Source of the DNA: Hymenobacter terricola
Lineage (GTDB): Bacteria; Bacteroidota; Bacteroidia; Cytophagales; Hymenobacteraceae
Direction of reading: 5' to 3'
Assembly: GCF_017921975.2 (NCBI RefSeq)
Contig: NZ_JAGEMO020000003.1
Coordinates: forward strand, 346,308-410,307
Length of the DNA stretch: 64,000 nt
A model generated the notes under the pieces. That model was not told where the DNA came from, did not search any database, and saw only the letters and a program-made list of their open reading frames with translations. Position 1 is the first letter of the stretch. Each line of letters starts with the position of its first letter. Below, one piece after another: positions 25,690 through 32,697 of the stretch. The translations under genes and the position numbers were made by a program.

Positions 25690-26605
25690 GGCGGGCCGGA
25701 GCCAGCGGGCACGGGCAACCTGCCCAAACAAGCTGGATGCCTTGGCTAGGGGGTTTGGGGGGCGGCCTAAGACCCCCAATGGATACTCGGCGGAGCCGGC
25801 CTTATGAGGCGTTAGCGGCCCTTTTCGGGCGGCGGAAGCCGAGGAGGATGACCGGGCGTTAGCCAGGGCATGATGGCAGGGGTTTGGGGCTTTCCCCAAT
25901 AAAACCCTCCGCGAAGCGGGCCTTGCTTCTGCCTGCGTGGCTTGAACGCAAGCTTTACTCGCGGGTGGCAGGCTTTTTCGGCCTGCGGCCTGCAACCGAA
26001 TTAAGAGGGTGCTGACGGGCGGCGTGTGGCCTTTTCCTGGCCTGGCGCGGCCTGGCAGCGGTGCGGTGGGTTGGCGGTGGGGCGGCTGGCTGACCAGCGG
26101 AAAGCGGGCCGCGGGGTGGGCTGGCGTTAGGGGCTGTCGCGGGAGTATCGGGGGACTGCGACCTGACGCGCCAGGCAGGTGGTGGGTAAGCTAGGCGGCG
26201 GGTGGCAGGGCCCTGTAGCTGAAGTATCGAGCGTGGGGAGAGCCGGGCGAATGGAGCGAAGTCGGCGGAGCATGGCGCAGCCGACGCAGCGGAATTGAGG
26301 CGGGCGGGTGCGGTGGGTTTTCGGTAGCGCAGGCCGGCCGAATGCAGCGACCGGAGCCATAGCAAGCCTAGTGAAGAGTGACGCTAGGAGCGATGAACGG
26401 TGCGCCGCGTTGGCGTAGGAAGTGAAATGAGGTGGGCCGGAGCGTAGGACGAGGTTGCGCTGAGAAGCTGAAGCGTCGGGGGTATGCGGCAAGGATGGGA
26501 AGGGCGCGACCAACGGGAGCGGTGCGCAGCACGGGAGCGTCAGCGCACCCCTGGACAGCCTGGCCCCGGCCCGTAGCGGAGCGAAGGGCCGGGGGCCGCC
26601 CAACT
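25690..26605 (+). ncRNA. Candidate large structured non-coding RNA
   Basis: About 0.9 kb without a credible gene, G- and purine-rich on the plus strand. Many perfect hairpins are visible, for example GCAGGC-TTTTTCG-GCCTGC (about 25968), TTGGGG-CTTT-CCCCAA (about 25884), GGTGCGC (26521) with GCGCACC, GTCGGC with GCCGAC around 26261-26285, and an 11-bp stem GGCCCCGGCCC / GGGCCGGGGGCC at 26562-26597. Loops repeatedly carry GGAGCGAAG or GCGAAGCGG. The frames found here are low-complexity Arg/Ala/Pro. Strand and ends are uncertain. Degenerate sequence or an oriT are the alternatives. Confidence 0.4.
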
Positions 26606-26709
26606 GCTTCGAATCAACAGCTCACAAAAATAAGTCAATTGTTAAAGTTCAATTAATACGACCATAACAAGATGCTACATACTATGCAACCAAAATTGTC
26701 TATAAGGTG

Positions 26710-26717
26710 TAAGTTTG
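26710..26717 (+). promoter_or_regulatory. TAnnTTTG promoter word before the lysis-like pair
   Basis: TAAGTTTG fits the Bacteroidota -7 box in an AT-rich stretch 37 bases upstream of the holin-like gene. No good -33 box is seen at the right distance, so support is partial. Confidence 0.4.
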
Positions 26718-26753
26718 TAATATCAATACTGACCAACAACTATTATATACATC

Positions 26754-27038
26754 ATGCATTTCTTCAGCAGCACGAAAGCCGGGCACTTGGCGCACATTGG
26801 TACGACGGCCTTCCTGGGACAGGTGGCTAGTCACGAATTGATACCGCCCGACCCGACAAAAATTGAGAACTATGGGCACCTGATAATTCAGGCGCTGGTG
26901 GCGCTGGTAACCATTTGGGCTACGGTACGCAAGGCACTGCAGCGGCCCGAGGAAGTGGTGAGGGTGCCGGTGGAAGTGGTACCCGTGGACAAGGCTGCCC
27001 ATCAAAGCGACCAGAGCAATGGCAACGGACTTGAATAG
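26754..27038 (+). CDS. Holin-like small membrane protein
   Basis: A 94-residue protein with one clear membrane helix (about 42-63, HLIIQALVALVTIWATV), a basic stretch after it (RKALQRPEE) and a charged C-terminal tail. It overlaps the endolysin-like gene by 20 bases, the usual order of phage lysis cassettes. The single helix and basic flank fit a class III holin or a spanin-like accessory. No sequence family is recognised; the call rests on size, topology and context. Confidence 0.6.
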   Translation: MHFFSSTKAGHLAHIGTTAFLGQVASHELIPPDPTKIENYGHLIIQALVALVTIWATVRKALQRPEEVVRVPVEVVPVDKAAHQSDQSNGNGLE

Positions 27039-27489
27039 CAAACCAGCGGCGTTGCTACCGCTCCCACCGCCGCGGCTCAATGTGGCTCAAATGCTGCGGC
27101 AGGCCACGCGACTATCGCAGGTGCGGACGGAGCTGGTGGAAGCCTATCAGGTAGCGTTGCGTCGTTGGATGGGTGACCCGGTGTTAATGGTGCTGGGACT
27201 GCCCTTTGTGAGCGAAGGGTACCGGTCGCCGGAACGGCAGGATGAGCTGTACACGCACGGGCGAAATGCGCCGGGGCCGGTGGTGACCTACAAGCGCGGC
27301 GGCGAGTCGAAGCATAACACGCTCCCGAGTCGGGCGCTGGACGTGGCCTTTCTACTGGCCGATGGGTCGGTGTCGTGGTCGGGGCTGCTGCTGGGCAAGT
27401 TTGCGCGGCTGATGAAGGCGGCCGATGCGCGGGTGCATTGGGGCGGCGACTGGCCGGGGTTTAAGGACCGGCCGCACTTCGAGGTGTAG
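27019..27489 (+). CDS. M15-family peptidase (phage endolysin-like)
   Basis: A 156-residue peptidoglycan peptidase of the M15 (VanY/L-Ala-D-Glu endopeptidase) type. It shows SEGYRSPERQDELYTHGR, the zinc ligands in SKHNTLPSRALDVAF (His and Asp), and VHWGGDWPGFKDRPHFEV with the last His. There is no signal peptide, so it needs a holin, which the overlapping gene upstream may supply. It cuts peptide bonds in the cell wall for lysis, supporting a phage origin of the element. A strong terminator follows. Confidence 0.88.
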   Translation: MATDLNSKPAALLPLPPPRLNVAQMLRQATRLSQVRTELVEAYQVALRRWMGDPVLMVLGLPFVSEGYRSPERQDELYTHGRNAPGPVVTYKRGGESKHNTLPSRALDVAFLLADGSVSWSGLLLGKFARLMKAADARVHWGGDWPGFKDRPHFEV

Positions 27490-27495
27490 GGGAAG

Positions 27496-27536
27496 AACGA
27501 AACGAGCGGGCCAAGTGGTCCGCTCGTTTCGTTTTA
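27496..27536. terminator. Bidirectional terminator after the endolysin gene
   Basis: AACGAAACGAGCGG (27496-27509) is the exact inverse of CCGCTCGTTTCGTT (27520-27533). It lies between the convergent endolysin and AbiEi-like genes. Confidence 0.87.
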
Positions 27537-27542
27537 TACGCG

Positions 27543-28154
27543 CTACAGTACAGAAAGCAGCGCCTTGATGCGTAGGTTGAGGCGCTGGTGAGCGAACAGG
27601 GTTTGGTAGTCGGCGAGACGGGCGGGGTTGAGCTTGTCGCGCAGCACGGCAGTGTTCAGACGCAGGGCGGCGAAGTCGGCGGCGGTGCGGAGTTCGGGGT
27701 GCAGGTAGCAGTAATCTAGCAGGGCTTTTTCGAGGTCGGCCATGAGCACGGGCCAGTTGCCGCTCGGACGCAACACCTCGTAGCCGAAGAATAGGCGCGG
27801 CAGCAAGTGCTGGTAGCGGAATGTGCCGATGGGCGTGTGGTACTCCTGGGTTTTGCGCGAACTCACGGAAGTGAGCGTGTGTACGCCTTCGGGAATGAGG
27901 CCGTGGTAGGAAAAAGCCGTTTCCAGCGACAGGTAGGCGGGTTGGTAGATGCGGTTGGCGGTGAACCAAAGCAGGGGCTCGTCGACGGGCGTTTCGGTGA
28001 AGCGGTACCAGCGGTTGATGACGCGCTGAAGATGGCCGCGGGCCTGCCACTCGACCAGGCGGCGCTTGTCGAATCCGGGAAAGGCCTTGCGTAACTCATG
28101 GGTGGATACGAGGCCCTGGTTGGCGAAGCGGGAACGGACGGTGAGGTAAGTCAT
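27543..28154 (-). CDS. AbiEi-like antitoxin/regulator, orphan
   Basis: A 203-residue protein with an N-terminal wHTH (VSTHELRKAFPGFDKRRLVE, ARGHLQRVINRWYRF) and the AbiEi-type C-terminal domain (PAYLSLETAFSYHGLIPE; VLMADLEKALLDYCYLHPEL). It differs from the AbiEi-like protein at 15440-16486. No nucleotidyltransferase gene adjoins it. It may repress another operon, or act as an anti-toxin against a related host system. Inverted repeats overlap its start codon. Confidence 0.82.
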   Translation of the reverse strand: MTYLTVRSRFANQGLVSTHELRKAFPGFDKRRLVEWQARGHLQRVINRWYRFTETPVDEPLLWFTANRIYQPAYLSLETAFSYHGLIPEGVHTLTSVSSRKTQEYHTPIGTFRYQHLLPRLFFGYEVLRPSGNWPVLMADLEKALLDYCYLHPELRTAADFAALRLNTAVLRDKLNPARLADYQTLFAHQRLNLRIKALLSVL

Positions 28155-28191
28155 TTCAAAAAGTTGTTAAAAATAACAGCTATTTGAAATG
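28152..28191. promoter_or_regulatory. Nested inverted repeat over the AbiEi-like start, operator candidate
   Basis: CATTTCAAA (28152-28160) is the exact inverse of TTTGAAATG (28183-28191). Inside it TGTTA and TAACA form a second small palindrome. The repeat covers the start codon and leader of the orphan AbiEi-like gene, suggesting autoregulation. Confidence 0.6.
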
Positions 28192-28479
28192 AAACGCATG
28201 AATTACAAGCTCTGCTTCTCCTGTTAACAATGCCAAGCAGGTTTGTACAGTCAGCGTTTGGGGCGCCATAGCCGCCAGCTTTGGGGTAAAGAGCCATAGT
28301 ACTACGGGGACTGTATACTAAATTTTATTATGCTATTGGTCAAATTGTTAAAACTATGTTTGACATAAAATTTAGCAATATCAAACTAAATTTGTTAGTC
28401 AAGCCGTATAATTGCGACTGCTAAGCAACTAAAGTGCATTAGCAGTCTACAATATTCAACACCCCTAACCCACTACCAC
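28192..28479 (+). promoter_or_regulatory. Intergenic control region of umuDC
   Basis: AT-rich and gene-free. TATGTTTG (28355-28362) fits the TAnnTTTG box, with ATTG 16 bases upstream at 28335-28338, a slightly short spacing. GACTGCTAA (28416-28424) and TTAGCAGTC (28439-28447) form a perfect 9-bp inverted repeat between this promoter and the umuD-like start, a good site for an SOS-type or element repressor. Confidence 0.5.
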
Positions 28480-28953
28480 ATGGACCAAGTTATTCTATTG
28501 GGTAAAGCCTATCCCCTGCTTTCAGCGCATCCATTACCGATGGTGAATCTGTTGCTGTCGTGCGGCTTCCCTTCACCAGCCGCCGACTATGAATCGGAGT
28601 TGGTGGATTTGAACCGGTTGATGCTGCGGCATCCGGACGCTTCATACCTGGCGCGGGCCCACGGCGAAAGCATGACAGGCGCGGGCATCCACGATGGCGA
28701 CGTACTGGCGGTGGACCGCAGCATGCAGGCGCAAGACGGAGACATTGTGGTGGCCTGCGTGGAGGGGGAATACACGGTCAAGCGGTTGTCGAAGCGGATT
28801 GATTCGGTGGCGTTGGTAGCGGAGAATCCGGCTTATCAGCCAATAGTAGTGCGTAATGCGGATGATTTGAGAATTTTCGGGGTGGTGGTGTTGGTGTTGC
28901 ATCCTCTGGTGACGGAGGGCAGACGGGGACTGAGCTACGTGCGGCCCCAATAG
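28480..28953 (+). CDS. umuD: UmuD-like S24 peptidase, error-prone polymerase subunit
   Basis: A 157-residue UmuD-type protein. The self-cleavage site Cys-Gly is at about 28-29 (SCGFPSPA), the nucleophile Ser is in HGESMTGAGI (about 65), and the Lys general base is in YTVKRLSK (about 102). After RecA-stimulated cleavage UmuD' associates with UmuC as polymerase V. UmuC follows 108 bases downstream. Mobile elements often carry umuDC to help survive DNA damage or to modulate the host SOS response. Confidence 0.93.
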   Translation: MDQVILLGKAYPLLSAHPLPMVNLLLSCGFPSPAADYESELVDLNRLMLRHPDASYLARAHGESMTGAGIHDGDVLAVDRSMQAQDGDIVVACVEGEYTVKRLSKRIDSVALVAENPAYQPIVVRNADDLRIFGVVVLVLHPLVTEGRRGLSYVRPQ

Positions 28954-29061
28954 TTTTTTAGGCTCTGCGGAGCCCCTGGCTTCTTAGGCAAAGAGCAATT
29001 CACTTCCTGGCGTTTAACCTGGCCCCTTCCTCAAGAAGTGAGCCCACTACCCTACTGCCGT

Positions 29062-30357
29062 ATGTTTGGCCTGGTCGACTGTAATAATTTCTACGCTTCC
29101 TGCGAGCGGGTGTTCCGGCCCGAGCTGGAGGGCCGGCCGGTGGTAGTGCTCTCCAATAATGACGGGTGCGTGGTGGCCCGGTCGCAGGAAGCCAAGGCAT
29201 TGGGGCTGAAAATGGGAGTCCCCTACTTCCAGGTGAAGGCGGAGTTTGAGCAGCGCGGCGGGGTGGCCTGCTCCTCGAACTATGAGCTGTACGGGGACAT
29301 GAGCCGGCGCGTGATGTGGTATTTACAGCAGGTGGCGCCAGCGGTGGAAATCTACTCGGTGGATGAGGCCTTTCTGGATTTGCACGGCATGCAGCGGCAT
29401 TATAATCTGGCGGGCTGGGCCGGCGACGTGCGCGGGGCCGTGCGGCAGCGCACCGGTATTCCGGTGTGCGTGGGCGTAGCCCCGACCAAGACGCTGGCCA
29501 AGCTTGCCAACCGGCTGGCCAAGGTAGATAGTCTGGCCAAAGTGGGGTCGGGCGTGCTGGTGCTCGATGATGAGGAGCAGCGGCGGGAGGCCCTGGCGCG
29601 GGTGGCCGTGGAAGACGTATGGGGCGTGGGGTACCGGTCGGCGGCCAAGCTATACACGGCGGGCATCCGCACGGCCGCGCAGCTGGCGGGCGTGGGCGAT
29701 GCCTGGGCCCGCAAGAACCTGGGCGGCGTGGTGGGCGCGCGGATGTTGCACGAGCTGCGGGGGTTTCCGTGCTCGGGGGTGACAGTGGAGGATGAGGCGC
29801 GCAAGTCGATGTGCTGTTCGCGCTCGTTTGGTCAGGTGCTGACGCGGATGGAGGACGTGACCGGCGCGGTTGCCACCCACGCGGCGCGGGCCGGGGAGAA
29901 GCTGCGGGCGCAGGGCATGGCAGCGCGGATGCTGACGGTATTCATTGAAACCAGCCGGTATGGCAATGTGCCGCCCCCCTACTCGTTTTCGACGCAGCTG
30001 ACGCTGCCCACGGCCACGGATGACACCCTGACGCTAACGAGCTGGGCGCGGCGCGGGTTGGAGCGGATTTGGCGGCCGGGCCTGCGGTACGTCAAGGCGG
30101 GCATGATGCTAGATGGACTGGAACGGGCCGGGGCTGACCAACAGGCGTCGCTATTTGCGGAAGTGGCCCGGACGCCGGCTCGGGCCAAGCTAATGGGCAC
30201 CCTGGATGCACTGAACGGCAAGTTTGGCGCGGGAGCGGTGCGGGTGGGAACGGCGGTGGGTACGGCCGGCCGGCCCGAGCCCTGGGGAATGCGGCGCGGG
30301 GCCAAGAGCCCGGCGTTTACAACAAAATGGGGCGAGCTGTGGCAGGTGCGGTGTTAA
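29062..30357 (+). CDS. umuC: UmuC-like Y-family DNA polymerase
   Basis: A 431-residue Y-family polymerase. The catalytic acidic residues are in [15 protein letters not shown] and [12 protein letters not shown]. An HhH region ([20 protein letters not shown]) and a little-finger domain follow, and the C-terminal domain is of UmuC type ([20 protein letters not shown]). It carries out translesion synthesis with the UmuD-like partner upstream. The ATG at 29062 directly precedes the conserved motif and is preferred over an earlier GTG. Confidence 0.95.
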   Translation: MFGLVDCNNFYASCERVFRPELEGRPVVVLSNNDGCVVARSQEAKALGLKMGVPYFQVKAEFEQRGGVACSSNYELYGDMSRRVMWYLQQVAPAVEIYSVDEAFLDLHGMQRHYNLAGWAGDVRGAVRQRTGIPVCVGVAPTKTLAKLANRLAKVDSLAKVGSGVLVLDDEEQRREALARVAVEDVWGVGYRSAAKLYTAGIRTAAQLAGVGDAWARKNLGGVVGARMLHELRGFPCSGVTVEDEARKSMCCSRSFGQVLTRMEDVTGAVATHAARAGEKLRAQGMAARMLTVFIETSRYGNVPPPYSFSTQLTLPTATDDTLTLTSWARRGLERIWRPGLRYVKAGMMLDGLERAGADQQASLFAEVARTPARAKLMGTLDALNGKFGAGAVRVGTAVGTAGRPEPWGMRRGAKSPAFTTKWGELWQVRC

Positions 30358-30415
30358 GCGCTTGCCGCCCCTGAATGAGGAATCAAATTATTTGGGCAGT
30401 TTTTACAGAAACGAA

Positions 30416-30715
30416 ATGGCAAACTTGATAATGTTGCTGGGAATGCGGGTGGAGAGCACGCCAGGAGTCGTGCGGGAATTGGTGGTTACCCGACCGGGCG
30501 CTTCCTGGGAGTGGCGAGCCGGGCTGCCGGAGTTGCTGGACCAGCGGCCGGCTCCGGCCATGCTGGTGGAATACCTGGTGCGGCTGTTTCAGCGACAGCG
30601 GCCGACCGAAGCAGCGTCAGTGGGGTTGATGAGCCTAGCCGCGGTGGTGCGAATAGCGCTGGCGCGAGCGAATGAGGAAGACGAAGAGTGGGAATGGGCG
30701 CAGGAAGTAGCGTGA
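30416..30715 (+). CDS. Small unknown protein after umuC
   Basis: A 99-residue protein from ATG 30416, MANLIMLLGMRVESTPGVVR, with a helical, Arg-rich middle and an acidic C-terminus (ANEEDEEWEWAQEVA). It may be co-transcribed with umuDC, starting 58 bases after umuC. No family is recognised. Confidence 0.5.
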   Translation: MANLIMLLGMRVESTPGVVRELVVTRPGASWEWRAGLPELLDQRPAPAMLVEYLVRLFQRQRPTEAASVGLMSLAAVVRIALARANEEDEEWEWAQEVA

Positions 30716-30852
30716 GGCTTATCCTATTGTCAAATGACCATGGCATGGGCAGCGCAATGCCCCTTTTGCATCCTTGCCTAAGCTATGGTTGAAGTGGCCT
30801 GGAATGTGGATTTTGCGTGCTTTATCGTAGAAATGCAGAAAACCTACCGCTT

Positions 30853-31041
30853 ATGAAAGCTACAGGCAAACGAATTGTAGACTGTTACCCGCACCTAAAG
30901 GACAGCATCGAGCTTCGGGAAATGCTGGTGCGCAATGCCGTGGGTTCAGCACGGGTGGAAGGCATCAGAGTTGATGAAGAGCGGTTGCGCAACTTATTGG
31001 CTGCTGCGGCTATGGAGACTGGGGCCACGCCCTTGCTGTAA
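30853..31041 (+). CDS. Fic-antitoxin-like small protein (S-x-x-x-E-G motif), orphan
   Basis: A 62-residue helical protein from ATG 30853. It contains NAVGSARVEGIRVDEERL, which fits the (S/T)xxxE(G/N) inhibitory helix of Fic antitoxins such as VbhA, whose glutamate blocks the Fic ATP site. No Fic-domain gene is adjacent. It could protect against a Fic enzyme elsewhere, or be a leftover antitoxin. An upstream start at 30817 is possible. The match is a short motif only. Confidence 0.5.
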   Translation: MKATGKRIVDCYPHLKDSIELREMLVRNAVGSARVEGIRVDEERLRNLLAAAAMETGATPLL

Positions 31042-31595
31042 CCGTCTCCACTTGCTTGTACTCGGGTAGACCTGTGCCTAGACTGCCTTACATACAGGTT
31101 TGTCACGGCTCGGCCAATCACTCCTACTGGAAAATGGTCGAGCCGATTTTGTAGGCCAGAGGTTGTGAAGCGCAGGAATTACAACAAACGGGGCAAGACC
31201 AGCTTAGTCCTTTTTTCCTTGACGCTTGGTCCTTACCACTGGTCGAACGTGGGCAGAGAGGTGGTGGTGGCACTTTTACCTAATCCAGCTTGGTCCCTTT
31301 TCGGAATAGCTTGGTCCCTCCTAGTACACCAGCACGGCCATTGAGGCAGCTATTATGGAAAGCTTAGTGCTGGAAATGGGGATAGGAAATGGCGTGAGCA
31401 TATCAGATTCGCGGACATTGATGGCCGCGAATCCGTAGTTTGGCCACAGTTTGGCCGCGGGTAGAAGAGTCCAGGACATGTGCGTGTGGGCAAGGGGTCA
31501 CTTGGCGGCGGTTGGTAGCAACGGAGTACTCAATTGAGTAATTTGCCTTGTTCTATTACTTTTGAACGGTTACCGGCCTGACTTTACTACAATTT
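31042..31595. other. Gene-free region with phased AGCTTgGTCC repeats
   Basis: No gene is supported. A hairpin CGGCTCGGCCA / TGGTCGAGCCG (about 31106-31145) may terminate the upstream transcript. Copies of AGCTTgGTCC or close variants begin at 31201, 31223, 31287, 31308 and 31361, spaced 22, 64, 21 and 53 bases, mostly near multiples of two helical turns. A further pair of TTTGGCC words lies at about 31439-31456. It could be an operator array or iterons. Confidence 0.5.
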
Positions 31596-32564
31596 ATGAA
31601 CAACCTTGATTCTTACCTTGCACGGCTCAAAAAGCTACGAGTAGCGGGTGACAAGGTCGAGGGAGTGAAAATTGAATCGCCGTATAAACCGGCATTGCTG
31701 CTTGCTGTGATTGAAGGCATTGAGGAGCATTTAATCCTGGATAACCGCATTGAGATTACGCCCGAGCTGATTTCAGGCTTTAAGGCATACTGTAAGCTGC
31801 TTAGCCCGGGGCCGGAATACAGCGCGTGTCCTTTTCAACTACCGTTTTTTCATTTACGCACTGACGGCTTTTGGCACCTGCATCCCCGGCCGGGGCTGGA
31901 GCTCGTGGTGACGGCATCGAAATCGGTACGCAGCTTTGGACACTTGCGCGACGTGGTTGCCTTTGCCTCACTGGACACAGCCTTATGGAAACTGCTAATG
32001 CAACCGGTGGCCCGCGAAGAAATACGGCAGGCACTGCTAGTGCGCTATTTTCCGATAACGCGGCACTACTTCCGGCCGCAGGCAGGGCAGGAACGGCTGG
32101 ATGAATTAGGCCGGCAGATGCTGGAAGAGCCGGCGGCTGTGTACAACCGCTCGGTGGACATAGCTAATGAAGAAGCGGTGGCCGAACGCAGCGGGGTATT
32201 TGTGCGGGAAGTGCTACGGGCGTACCAGTCGACTTGTGCGATATCGGGCTTGCAGCTGGTGAGCACTACGGGGGCCGCTCCGTTGCTCGATGCTTGTCAC
32301 ATCGTGCCCTGGTCGGTGAGCCGTGACGACACTATTGGAAATGGGCTGTCACTGTGTCCAAACCTGCACCGGGCCTTTGACCGGCACCTGTTTTGGGTGG
32401 ACGATGACTACAGGGTGCGTGTGGCCGAGGGATTTGGAGAGCTGGGTGGACACGACTACGGCGTGCAACGGTTTAACGGGCAGCAGCTACGGTTGCCGAA
32501 AGTGCGGGCATGGTGGCCACGAGTGGAGAACCTGATGGCGCAACGGAGATTAAAACTGTCTTAA
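31596..32564 (+). CDS. HNH endonuclease (HNH_2-type), second copy
   Basis: A 322-residue protein. A conserved N-terminal domain (SPYKPALLLAVIEGIEEHLI; ISGFKAYCKLL) precedes a C-terminal HNH nuclease: CAISGLQLVSTTGAAPLL, DACHIVPWSVSRDDTIGNGL, SLCPNLHRAFDRHLFWVDDD. It has the same nuclease type as the gene at 20790 but a different front domain. Such proteins are annotated as restriction endonucleases, some possibly modification-dependent. It precedes the five-gene defence-like run by 133 bases on the same strand and may belong to it. Confidence 0.86.
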   Translation: MNNLDSYLARLKKLRVAGDKVEGVKIESPYKPALLLAVIEGIEEHLILDNRIEITPELISGFKAYCKLLSPGPEYSACPFQLPFFHLRTDGFWHLHPRPGLELVVTASKSVRSFGHLRDVVAFASLDTALWKLLMQPVAREEIRQALLVRYFPITRHYFRPQAGQERLDELGRQMLEEPAAVYNRSVDIANEEAVAERSGVFVREVLRAYQSTCAISGLQLVSTTGAAPLLDACHIVPWSVSRDDTIGNGLSLCPNLHRAFDRHLFWVDDDYRVRVAEGFGELGGHDYGVQRFNGQQLRLPKVRAWWPRVENLMAQRRLKLS

Positions 32565-32697
32565 TCGGGCACTGCGTCCGTATTAAATTCAACGCACATT
32601 TTAATCTGTAAAAACAGCCACGGTTGGGGTCGAAAAGGGTAACTTGCTCCTTTATTAGCATGGGCCAGGCATTCTGGATGGCTGTGCTTTCGACTTA

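Noticed and set aside
25593..26656. Several frames of 60-220 residues in the G-rich region
   Set aside because: Arg/Pro/Ala-rich sequence in all frames, overlapping on both strands, without starts, ribosome sites or motifs; typical of GC-rich non-coding DNA.
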